From Burkholderiales bacterium (GTDB taxonomy: Bacteria; Pseudomonadota; Gammaproteobacteria; Burkholderiales; Burkholderiaceae_B), in assembly GCA_005788065.1 (NCBI GenBank), contig SXZD01000188.1:1-5989 (forward strand): a stretch of DNA of 5,989 bases, given 5' to 3'. Below are positions 1 through 5,352 of this stretch, one piece after another. The translations under genes were made by a program, and so were the position numbers. The stretch's first letter is position 1, and each line of letters starts with the position of its first letter. The notes beneath the pieces were generated by a model, which did no database searches, had not been told where the DNA came from, and saw nothing but the letters and a program-made list of their open reading frames with translations.

Positions 1-190
1 CCAGATCGGGTTCATGATTTTCCTGCCCTTTCTGGTCATCGACCTGATTGTCTCCAGCGTGCTCATGTCCATGGGTATGATGATGCTCTCACCCATGCTC
101 ATCTCCCTGCCTTTCAAGCTCATGCTGTTTGTCATGGTGGATGGCTGGACACTGATCATCGGTTCGCTGGTGGCCAGTTTTCAGCAGTAG
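1..190 (+). CDS. fliP: Flagellar export gate protein FliP, C-terminal part (5' end outside window)
   Basis: The reading frame starting at base 2 runs 62 codons to a TAG at 188-190 and is open at the left edge. FliP is an inner-membrane protein that, with FliQ and FliR, forms the core channel of the flagellar type III secretion apparatus. The visible part shows the family's C-terminal signature: QIGFMIFLPFLVIDLIVSS, then the methionine-rich LMSMGMMMLSP turn, then SLPFKLMLF and VDGWTLIIGSL. It contains two hydrophobic stretches, as expected for the last membrane segments. Genes for a receiver protein, FliQ and FliR follow on the same strand. The identification rests on motif recognition and on the fliQ and fliR genes downstream. 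No oddity is visible in this fragment. Confidence 0.96.
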   Translation, partial: QIGFMIFLPFLVIDLIVSSVLMSMGMMMLSPMLISLPFKLMLFVMVDGWTLIIGSLVASFQQ

Positions 191-202
191 CTTTTTGATC
201 AA

Positions 203-207
203 CAGGT
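203..207 (+). promoter_or_regulatory. Shine-Dalgarno site that decides the receiver gene start
   Basis: CAGGT lies with its AGG 6 nt before ATG 213. The upstream TTG at 195 has no purine-rich site at a suitable distance and would add six residues not typical of a receiver N-terminus. This favours the 213 start. Confidence 0.6.
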
Positions 208-212
208 CAGCA

Positions 213-599
213 ATGCCGGATGTACTGATAGTCGACGACAACGCCATCAACCGCAGTCTCGCCAAAACCCTGCTCAAACGCAGCGGATGGGAGCCATCCG
301 AGGCCGACTGCGGAGAAATCGCGCTGGAAATGCTGGAGTCCCGAACCTACCCCGTGGTGTTGCTGGACATCAGCATGCCGGGGCTGTCGGGCATGGAGAC
401 GGTCAAACGCATCCGCAACATGCCAAAATGCCGCGGCATCCATGTGGTGGCCTACACTGCCCATGCCATGGAAGATGAAAAACGCCAGATTTTGGAGGCC
501 GGCTTTGACGACATCCTGGTCAAGCCGGTATCCAAAGACAGCCTGCTGGCCACCTTTGAACCGCTGCGCCAGCGCTTGAGTGAGGAACCCGCATCATGA
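213..599 (+). CDS. Stand-alone CheY-like receiver (single-domain response regulator) between fliP and fliQ
   Basis: This 128-residue protein is a bare receiver domain with no output domain. All phosphorylation residues are present: acidic pair D8/D9 (VDDN), acceptor D52 (LLDISMPG), T82 (AYTAHA) and K104 (ILVKP). The frame is open from a TTG at 195, but I chose ATG 213 because an AGG lies 6 nt upstream and the protein then starts a few residues before the first beta strand, as is usual. The position of the CheY switch aromatic (E. coli Y106, three residues before the lysine) is Ile101. With the ASDS-like helix pattern after T82, this looks closer to receivers of hybrid kinases or DivK-like proteins than to a motor-binding CheY. 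The stop overlaps the fliQ start (ATGA), suggesting coupled translation inside the flagellar operon. The partner kinase and target are unknown. A role in flagellar control is inferred from location only. Confidence 0.9.
   Translation: MPDVLIVDDNAINRSLAKTLLKRSGWEPSEADCGEIALEMLESRTYPVVLLDISMPGLSGMETVKRIRNMPKCRGIHVVAYTAHAMEDEKRQILEAGFDDILVKPVSKDSLLATFEPLRQRLSEEPAS
582..587 (+). promoter_or_regulatory. Shine-Dalgarno site of fliQ inside the end of the receiver gene
   Basis: GAGGAA ends 8 nt before ATG 596 and 11 nt before the second ATG at 599. It therefore favours the first of the two adjacent ATGs. It lies within the last codons of the receiver gene, consistent with translational coupling across the ATGA overlap. 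Confidence 0.65.
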
Positions 600-868
600 T
601 GACCACACAGACAGTGCTCAATCTGGGCCAGCGCAGCCTGGAGGTCATGCTGCTGGTCTCGGCCCCCCTGCTGCTCACAGCCCTTGTGGTGGGTCTGATT
701 GTCAGCATCTTTCAGGCTGCCACACAGATCAACGAAATGACGTTGTCCTTCATTCCCAAGATGCTGGCCATCTTTCTGGCCATGCTGCTGACCGGGCCGT
801 GGATGCTCAGCACGCTGATCGACTATACGCGCGAGCTGTTCCAGAACATCCCGTTCATCATCGGCTAG
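596..868 (+). CDS. fliQ: Flagellar export gate protein FliQ
   Basis: The 90-residue product has the usual FliQ length of about 89-90. FliQ is a small membrane protein with two hairpin-forming hydrophobic segments that packs around FliP/FliR in the flagellar type III export gate. Segment one is roughly residues 17-38 (LEVMLLVSAPLLLTALVVGL and following). The family-conserved stretch SIFQAATQINEMTLSFIPK follows at about 39-57, and segment two is about 58-80 (MLAIFLAMLLTGPWML). The C-terminus ends FQNIPFIIG, typical of FliQ. The gene starts within the stop codon of the receiver gene (ATGA), and fliR begins 15 nt after its TAG. No missing element or frame damage is visible. Confidence 0.97.
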   Translation: MMTTQTVLNLGQRSLEVMLLVSAPLLLTALVVGLIVSIFQAATQINEMTLSFIPKMLAIFLAMLLTGPWMLSTLIDYTRELFQNIPFIIG

Positions 869-883
869 CCGCGTACGCCGGGC

Positions 884-1651
884 ATGTTCCTTATCAACAG
901 CGCCACAGTCCTGACCTTCGCGTCGGCCTTCGTGTGGCCGTTCATCCGCATTCTGGCGATGCTCAGCACCGCACCGGTATTCAACCACCGGGCGGTTCCC
1001 CGGCGGGTGCGCATCGGCTTGGCCATGGGCATTGCCATCATCGTCTCACCCCTGCTGCCCCCGCCGGTGCTGCTCAATGACCCGCGCGCCATGGCTGTGC
1101 TGTTCCAGCAGATTGCCATCGGCATTGCCATGGGATTTTCGATGCGCATGATTTTTGCCGCATTCGAAGTGGCCGGTGACCTGCTGGGCTTGCAGATGGG
1201 TCTGGCTTTTGCGCAATTCATTGACCCGCAACGCAGTTCGCCCTCGCCGCTGATCGGCAGTTTTCTGGGGCTGCTGGCCTCGCTGGCTTTTTTTACCCTG
1301 AACGGTCATCTGCTGGTGATTGCGGCCATCATCAAGAGCTTCGAGATTGCGCCGGTATCCGATGTCTTCAGCCACATACGGCCCGAGCGGATTGCCGCAC
1401 TGGGCAGCCTGATGTTCATGCTGGGGCTGCAGATTGCACTGCCGGTCATCACCGCCTTGATGAGTGCGAACATCATGCTGGGCGTACTGGCACGCGCTGC
1501 CCCGCAGTTGAACATCATGAGCATCGGTTTTGCGGTTACACTGCTGGCCGGTTTTTATGTGCTCTACCTTAGCCTGCCCTTCCTGAGCATTACCTTTGAT
1601 CAGGCGATCCTGCGCACGCTTGAAGTGCCGGTGCTGCAGCCAGCCCGCTGA
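884..1651 (+). CDS. fliR: Flagellar export gate protein FliR
   Basis: This 255-residue multi-spanning membrane protein has the normal FliR size. It completes the FliP-FliQ-FliR export gate through which rod, hook and filament subunits pass. Recognisable pieces include the N-terminal segment with RILAMLSTAPVFNHRAVPRRVRIGLA (about 22-47), the conserved FEVAGDLLGLQMGLAFAQFIDPQ (about 94-116), the NGHLLVIAAIIKSFEIAPV region (about 139-157), and the late APQLNIMSIGFAVTLLAGF segment (about 205-223). The ATG at 884 lies 15 nt after the fliQ stop and has only a weak ribosome site, so coupling to fliQ translation is likely. It appears to be the last flagellar gene of this transcript, since the following 204 bp carry no gene and contain candidate hairpins. 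Confidence 0.97.
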   Translation: MFLINSATVLTFASAFVWPFIRILAMLSTAPVFNHRAVPRRVRIGLAMGIAIIVSPLLPPPVLLNDPRAMAVLFQQIAIGIAMGFSMRMIFAAFEVAGDLLGLQMGLAFAQFIDPQRSSPSPLIGSFLGLLASLAFFTLNGHLLVIAAIIKSFEIAPVSDVFSHIRPERIAALGSLMFMLGLQIALPVITALMSANIMLGVLARAAPQLNIMSIGFAVTLLAGFYVLYLSLPFLSITFDQAILRTLEVPVLQPAR

Positions 1652-1656
1652 AAACC

Positions 1657-1688
1657 TCACCCGACAGGGTGAAAACCACCCGGCTGTC
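1657..1688 (+). terminator. Two mutually exclusive hairpins just after fliR; possible weak terminator or processing site
   Basis: Six bases after the fliR stop, TCACCC (1657-1662) and GGGTGA (1667-1672) form a perfect 6-bp stem closed by GACA. The same GGGTG can instead pair with CACCC at 1677-1681 across an AAAAC loop. That stem extends by GACA (1663-1666) with TGTC (1685-1688) across a three-base bulge. Only one structure can form at a time. Neither is followed by a T-run on this strand, so a classic intrinsic terminator is not supported. The placement at an operon end still suggests 3'-end formation or transcript protection. Confidence 0.35.
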
Positions 1689-1696
1689 TGCGTCAA

Positions 1697-1721
1697 ATAA
1701 CATTATTAAACATGATGTTAT
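1697..1721 (+). repeat. AT-rich inverted repeat, candidate operator or hairpin
   Basis: ATAACATTAT (1697-1706) faces ATGATGTTAT (1712-1721) across TAAAC. Nine of ten positions are complementary, and the tenth would be a G-U pair in RNA. The outer seven bases match perfectly. Dyads of this size can bind a dimeric regulator. The site lies about 70 bp upstream of the predicted -35 element of the next gene. No matching regulator can be named from sequence. Confidence 0.4.
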
Positions 1722-1728
1722 ATCCGAC

Positions 1729-1755
1729 TGTGCAGAACCAGACCCTTTCTGCACA
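1729..1755 (+). repeat. 9-bp perfect inverted repeat upstream of the LuxR-type regulator gene
   Basis: TGTGCAGAA (1729-1737) and TTCTGCACA (1747-1755) are exact reverse complements separated by 9 nt. The stem could form in a transcript reading through from fliR. T-tracts begin only about 19-28 nt later (1774-1789), too far for a standard terminator. It could equally be a protein-binding dyad for control of the downstream promoter. Confidence 0.4.
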
Positions 1756-1773
1756 AGCATCGATTTGCGGGGG

Positions 1774-1821
1774 TTTTTACAGTTTTTTTCATTGATGGAC
1801 GGACGCCTGCTGTCTTATATT
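1774..1821 (+). promoter_or_regulatory. Sigma70-like promoter with AT-rich upstream element for the LuxR-type regulator
   Basis: A TTGATG at 1792-1797 is followed after 17 nt by TTATAT (1815-1820), or after 18 nt by TATATT (1816-1821). T5 at 1774-1778 and T7 at 1783-1789 lie immediately upstream of the -35, where an UP element would sit. With a start of transcription near 1827, the leader would be about 30 nt and contain AAAGAG at 1843-1848, 7 nt before the ATG. Assignment rests on consensus resemblance only. Confidence 0.5.
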
Positions 1822-1855
1822 TATGACATAAAAGTTTGATACAAAGAGTCAAATA

Positions 1856-2500
1856 ATGCATCCGATAATAAACAACACCATCCTCATCCTCGAAGATCAT
1901 CCTTTATACGCAGCCGGGCTCAAAGATGTCGCCGAGCAGTTGATCCCCGACGCACACGTGATCTGCGAACCCACGCTGAGCGCTGGTGTGCATGCCGTGA
2001 GAACCCGCCAGCCCATGCTGGTCATCTCTGACCTGCATCTGCCCGACGCACAGGGCGTCACCACACTCGACGTGCTGCGTTCTGTCGCGCCGGATGTACT
2101 GCTGATCGGCATCACCGGTGACATGGCGTTGCTTAGCCGCTACGAGAACTGCGGTCACGATGGCTCGTTGATCCTGGCCAAAACCGATTCGGTCGATCAG
2201 GTGTTCGACACGCTGTTGGTACAGCTGCAAATGCACGCTCAAGCCGCCCGCCCCTGCAAACAGACAGCAGTAAGAACCAACAATGTCTGGACCCTGCAGA
2301 TGCCCAGTCGCACCCTCACCCGTAAACAGCAGGCCGTGCTGTCGCTGATGGGACAGGGGCTATCGAACAAGGAAATCGCGCGCAAACTGCAAATCTCGCC
2401 GGAGACGGTCAAAAGCCACGCAAAAAGCCTCTACCGCCAACTCGGTGTGAAGAACCGAACGCAGGCCGCCGGTCAGATCAGACGTTTGATGCGCGCCTGA
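1856..2500 (+). CDS. NarL/FixJ-family response regulator (receiver plus LuxR-type HTH)
   Basis: This 214-residue two-domain transcription factor would be phosphorylated by a sensor kinase and bind DNA. The receiver spans about residues 8-125 with acidic residues E13/D14 (ILEDHPLY), acceptor D59 (ISDLHLPD), T87 (GITGD) and K109 (ILAKTD). A linker at about 126-150 precedes the C-terminal LuxR-type helix-turn-helix at about 153-212 (LTRKQQAVLSLMGQGLSNKEIA, then the recognition helix SPETVKSHAKSLYRQLGV). Length and architecture are standard for the family. The ATG at 1856 has AAAGAG 7 nt upstream. No sensor kinase gene lies beside it in the window: it follows the flagellar run after a 204-bp gap and faces the end of anmK 21 bp away. 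The regulon is unknown. A link to motility is possible from location but not shown. Confidence 0.93.
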   Translation: MHPIINNTILILEDHPLYAAGLKDVAEQLIPDAHVICEPTLSAGVHAVRTRQPMLVISDLHLPDAQGVTTLDVLRSVAPDVLLIGITGDMALLSRYENCGHDGSLILAKTDSVDQVFDTLLVQLQMHAQAARPCKQTAVRTNNVWTLQMPSRTLTRKQQAVLSLMGQGLSNKEIARKLQISPETVKSHAKSLYRQLGVKNRTQAAGQIRRLMRA

Positions 2501-2521
2501 TACACTCCCGGGGAGGCGGGG
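2501..2521. other. Short convergent gap between regulator and anmK
   Basis: Only 21 bp separate the two stop codons. The gap holds CTCC (2505-2508) and GGAG (2512-2515), a 4-bp dyad without a T-run. No convincing terminator is visible, so the two transcripts may overlap at their 3' ends. Confidence 0.4.
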
Positions 2522-3802
2522 TCACGGACCGGTCAACGACCCCAACAAAACCGGCGCACTGGCGCCTGTAACCGCTGGCAGATTACCCGGAAGACCACAC
2601 AGCCTCTGACGGGCCAACCATGCAAATGCGATAGCCTCCATCTGCGACACCGGCACCCCCAACACGTCGGTACTCTCCACTGTAGCCAATGGCAAAGCCT
2701 GAGCCAGACGCAGCATCAGTTCGCTGTTTTTGGCACCACCACCACAAACCAGCATGCGCTGGCAGCCGGCCGGTACGCAGTCCACCACGCTTTGCACGGT
2801 CAAGGCCATCAGGGTGGCCTGCACGTCAGCATCCGACACGCCCGGATGGCGCTGCAACAGCGACAGCAACCAATCGATATGAAAATCATCCCGACCCGTG
2901 CTGCGCGGCAGCGGCCGTGCAAAAAACGGGTGAGCGAGCAAGCGTTTGAGCAGATCCGGCTGAACGGTTCCCGAGGCCGCCCATGCCCCCCCCTGGTCAT
3001 AGGCCATCCCCTGCTGACGCTGTATCCATGCATCCATCAGTACATTGCCTGGCCCTGAATCAAAACCGATTACCCGATTACCGTTGATGCAGCTCAGATT
3101 GGCAAAGCCACCCACATTCAGCACAACCACCATGCCGGGGTCGGACAGTCTGCCCGATGCGGTCAACCCATTGATCCACCACTGATGGAAGGCTGGAACC
3201 AGCGGTGCACCCTGCCCACCCAGCGCCACGTCGGCACGCCGAAAATCAGACACGACCGACAGTCCGCTGCGGACATGAAAACGCGCCGGATTGAAGTGCT
3301 GCAGGGTCACACCCAGATCTGGCCGGTGACGGAGCGTCTGCCCGTGGGCCCCGACTGCACGCAGGCGTGCGCGACTGTCCAGGGGCAACTGCGCCATCAA
3401 CTGGGCGGCACAGTCGGCATAGACGTCTGTCAGGCTGTTGATGGCCTGTTCAAGGTCCAGCAAGGGGTCGACCGTCTCCAGGTTGCCCAATTGCTGCAGA
3501 GCCAGCAGGCGGGCTCTGAGAGGCTCTATAAAAGGCACCGACGCATCTGCCAGAACATGGCAAGTGCCCGTTGTACAAAACCGGGCCACAACACCGTCAA
3601 CCCCATCTGTACTGGTGCCGGACATCAAGCCCATCCACAGCAAGTCGGGGTGCTCAGGCGAGCGTTGAGGATGGTGTTGGGGTGACAGCGAAGCGTGCAG
3701 AGGAGTGTGTGGAGAAGCGTGCAGAGGAGCGCGCGTTGAAGCCGGCTTGTTCAGCGGGTCCGCCCCGTACAGGCCAGACCCGCGTTGATCCTTGTCAGTC
3801 AA
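2522..3802 (-). CDS. anmK: Anhydro-N-acetylmuramic acid kinase, with an apparent N-terminal extension
   Basis: AnmK is a cytoplasmic enzyme that hydrolyses and phosphorylates 1,6-anhydro-MurNAc with ATP, giving MurNAc-6-phosphate for MurQ in cell-wall recycling. Visible motifs, numbered from the TTG at 3802, are the GLMSGTSTDGVDG phosphate-binding start (58-70), GAHGQTLRHRP (151-161), DFRRADVALGGQGAPLVPAFH (186-206), NVGGFANLS (229-237), GFDSGPGNVLMDAW with catalytic-position D248 (246-259), CGGGAKNSELMLRL (353-366) and MEAIAFAWLA (388-397). Family members are usually about 365-390 residues and begin just before GLMSGTS. This frame gives 426, with a Pro/His-rich leader of about 53 residues. 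A second TTG at 3643 would give 373 residues beginning LLWMGLMSG. Neither start has a clear ribosome site, so the start is uncertain. The gene lies 18 bp after the M23 endopeptidase gene, suggesting one transcript. Confidence 0.93.
   Translation of the reverse strand: MTDKDQRGSGLYGADPLNKPASTRAPLHASPHTPLHASLSPQHHPQRSPEHPDLLWMGLMSGTSTDGVDGVVARFCTTGTCHVLADASVPFIEPLRARLLALQQLGNLETVDPLLDLEQAINSLTDVYADCAAQLMAQLPLDSRARLRAVGAHGQTLRHRPDLGVTLQHFNPARFHVRSGLSVVSDFRRADVALGGQGAPLVPAFHQWWINGLTASGRLSDPGMVVVLNVGGFANLSCINGNRVIGFDSGPGNVLMDAWIQRQQGMAYDQGGAWAASGTVQPDLLKRLLAHPFFARPLPRSTGRDDFHIDWLLSLLQRHPGVSDADVQATLMALTVQSVVDCVPAGCQRMLVCGGGAKNSELMLRLAQALPLATVESTDVLGVPVSQMEAIAFAWLARQRLCGLPGNLPAVTGASAPVLLGSLTGP
3690..3729 (-). 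repeat. 24-bp-period direct repeat in the 5' region of anmK
   Basis: A 16-bp unit at 3690-3705 recurs exactly at 3714-3729, giving a period of 24 bp. A degenerate third copy begins at 3738 (GAAGC). The period is a multiple of three, and in the anmK frame it encodes PLHAS-PHT-PLHAS. It lies in the extension upstream of the conserved kinase domain. Confidence 0.75.
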
Positions 3803-3820
3803 TGTTCTGTCGACCCGTGA

Positions 3821-5248
3821 TCAGTCGACCTGAGCCAGACGCGCACCCGTGGGGGTGGCCAGGCGGGAAGACAGTTCTGTCATGCGACGCTTGTACAGAC
3901 CCAGCAGACTGCCCTCCAGCGGCATGCCGCCTGGCAGGTCAATGGTCAGGGGGTTGTACTGGATATCGTTGATCCGGAATTCATAGTGCAGATGCGGCCC
4001 GGTAGCCCAGCCTGTTGCGCCGACGTAACCGATGGTCTCACCCTGCTGTACCCGACTGCCCTTGCGCACTGACGCTGCAAATCCGCTGAGGTGGGCATAC
4101 CACGTGGTGTATTTGCCTTGGTGGCGTAGCACCACCACATTGCCATAACCGTTTTGCTGGCCGACAAAGTCCACAACGCCGTCGGCCGTGGAGCGCACGC
4201 GGGTCCCCTCAGGTGCGCCGTAGTCAACACCGCGATGGGCGCGCCAATCTTGCAGCACCGGATGGAACCGGGCGTTGGTGAAACCGGATGTGACGCGCGA
4301 AAACTCCAGCGGCGAACGCAGGAAACCCTGCTTGAGGCTGTTGCCCTGCCGGTCGTAGTAGGCGCCGGAACTGCCTGCGGGTGCGAACCAGTAGGCTTCG
4401 TGGTTTTTGCCGGCATTGGTAAATTCGAGTGCGGAGATCCGGCCGGGACGCAGGGTCTCGCCCTTGAAGGTGTAAGACTCGTAGGCCACCCGGAAGGTAT
4501 CGCCTGGCTGCAGGTCACGGTAGAAGTCCACCTTGGATGACAGGATTTCTGCCATCTGGTTGGCCACGGCGTCAGGCACGCCTGCTGCATCGGTTGCGGC
4601 ATACAGGGACGAGCGGATTTCCCCGGCGCGTACCTCTGTGTGGCGGTCAAACTCCACCCGTTCGTTGGCAGCGCTCAGACGGTCGCCGCGGCGCTGGATG
4701 ACCAGTGCCGACACGCTGTCTGCGCCTTTTTCAATGGTGCCCCAATAACGCAACCATTTGATGCGACCGTCGACGTCGGCCAGCGCCGACACTGTGGCAC
4801 CGGCGCGCAGTTGCAGAAGATTTCGTCCCATGGCGTCAATGCGCACGAACTGGAGCAGCTCGGGGTCGTTGATACCCAGACGTGACAACAGGGATGCCAC
4901 TGAGTCGCTGCGACGAACCTGCTCTTCGGCCACCAACGGCGCAACGCGCATGACGTCCTGCGGCTGGATGTCCAGCACGAGGTCTTGTGCAACCAACTGG
5001 GTGGGATTCAGCTCGAATGTGGGGGTACCGCGCGAGGTGGCAAATGCCAACGCGACCACGCTGAATACAGCAGTGGCTGTCGCGCCTTTGGCCAGACGGC
5101 GACGGGCCACGCCTGACTGTGGAAGCCAGGCGAGCGCCTCGTCGCGCACGAGGCGCGCGGCGTCGGCAACCAGGCCGACAGTGCGGCGAAGGATACTTAT
5201 TGACATGGTGCGGGACTGCTTTGACATGGATTCGCTACAATTCGACAC
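3821..5248 (-). CDS. Membrane-anchored M23 peptidoglycan endopeptidase (MepM/YebA-like)
   Basis: A zinc metallopeptidase predicted to cut peptide cross-links of peptidoglycan in the periplasm. Numbered from the GTG at 5248 (475 residues), a basic cytoplasmic N-terminus is followed by one hydrophobic anchor at about 56-72. An OapA/LysM-like N-domain spans about 105-170 and a MepM-type middle domain about 225-300. The LytM/M23 domain spans about 318-436. Zinc ligands are H338 and D342 (HRGVDYGAP) and H421; H386 (WYAHLS) and H419 (TGPHLHYE) complete the active site, so the enzyme looks intact. The start is unsettled: GTG 5248, ATG 5227 and ATG 5206 are in frame and none has a good ribosome site. 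All retain the anchor. It probably leads an operon with anmK and is divergent from tyrS. Size and layout match E. coli MepM (about 440 residues). Confidence 0.93.
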   Translation of the reverse strand: MSNCSESMSKQSRTMSISILRRTVGLVADAARLVRDEALAWLPQSGVARRRLAKGATATAVFSVVALAFATSRGTPTFELNPTQLVAQDLVLDIQPQDVMRVAPLVAEEQVRRSDSVASLLSRLGINDPELLQFVRIDAMGRNLLQLRAGATVSALADVDGRIKWLRYWGTIEKGADSVSALVIQRRGDRLSAANERVEFDRHTEVRAGEIRSSLYAATDAAGVPDAVANQMAEILSSKVDFYRDLQPGDTFRVAYESYTFKGETLRPGRISALEFTNAGKNHEAYWFAPAGSSGAYYDRQGNSLKQGFLRSPLEFSRVTSGFTNARFHPVLQDWRAHRGVDYGAPEGTRVRSTADGVVDFVGQQNGYGNVVVLRHQGKYTTWYAHLSGFAASVRKGSRVQQGETIGYVGATGWATGPHLHYEFRINDIQYNPLTIDLPGGMPLEGSLLGLYKRRMTELSSRLATPTGARLAQVD

Positions 5249-5254
5249 GTATGC

Positions 5255-5268
5255 GGGGCGTAAGCCCT
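5255..5268 (+). repeat. Small hairpin with a GUAA tetraloop in the tyrS leader
   Basis: GGGC (5256-5259) and GCCC (5264-5267) pair around GTAA, a GNRA-type loop, with a flanking G-U pair at 5255/5268. It would lie near the 5' end of a tyrS transcript if TACAAT at 5236 is the -10. GNRA loops stabilise hairpins, but no function can be assigned. Confidence 0.4.
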
Positions 5269-5287
5269 CTTATCTGTTTCATAAGGA

Positions 5288-5323
5288 CCGACTGTAGTTG
5301 CAAAAAAGCAACATTTTGGTCGG
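5288..5323 (+). repeat. Two-part stem-loop in the tyrS leader
   Basis: An outer stem CCGAC (5288-5292) with GTCGG (5319-5323) encloses an internal loop and an inner stem GTTGC (5297-5301) with GCAAC (5308-5312) capped by AAAAAA. It ends about 18 nt before the tyrS ribosome site AAAGG (5342-5346). It has no T-run after it, so it is not a terminator. It could be a leader structure or a binding dyad. Confidence 0.4.
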
Positions 5324-5352
5324 CATTGCGTTGAGTGTACCAAAGGTTTTGC

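Larger units (their letters stand above)
5249..5352. promoter_or_regulatory. Divergent promoter region between the M23 gene and tyrS
   Basis: This 104-bp gap must serve both genes. For the M23 gene, a minus-strand TACACT with extended TGG (+ coordinates 5334-5339) has a TTGTGC 16 bp upstream (5356-5361), which lies over the tyrS start. For tyrS, the best -10 is TACAAT at 5236-5241, inside the 5' end of the M23 frame, with no good -35 at the normal distance. A perfect TTGACA at 5221-5226 is only 9 bp away. A weaker pair is TTATCT (5270-5275) and TGTAGT (5293-5298). None is compelling alone. Confidence 0.35.

Noticed and set aside
195..212. TTG start at 195 for the receiver gene
   Set aside because: It has no ribosome site at a proper distance, while ATG 213 has AGG 6 nt upstream and gives a normal receiver N-terminus.
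452..988. Long minus-strand open frame (178 codons) across the receiver and fliQ
   Set aside because: It is antisense to two well-supported genes, has a skewed Arg/Gln/His composition, and shows no recognisable domain.
1046..1696. Minus-strand open frame of 216 codons opposite fliR
   Set aside because: Antisense shadow of a conserved membrane protein gene; composition is Gln/His/Arg-rich and no family is recognised.
1729..1790. Intrinsic terminator formed by the 9-bp dyad and the T-tracts
   Set aside because: The T-tracts start about 19 nt after the stem; a terminator needs them directly after it.
1829..1855. Possible FliA (sigma28) flagellar promoter from TAAAAGTTT before the LuxR-type gene
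   Set aside because: The first half resembles the sigma28 -35, but no GCCGATAA-like -10 follows at about 11 nt, and it would fall within the ribosome site and start region.
3946..4650. Second minus-strand frame (234 codons) within the M23 gene
   Set aside because: It overlaps the intact catalytic domain in another frame and its product is low-complexity in Pro, Thr and Arg.
5281..5352. T-box or tyrosine riboswitch before tyrS
   Set aside because: No T-box consensus, specifier loop or antiterminator is seen, and the window looks betaproteobacterial, where such control is not expected.
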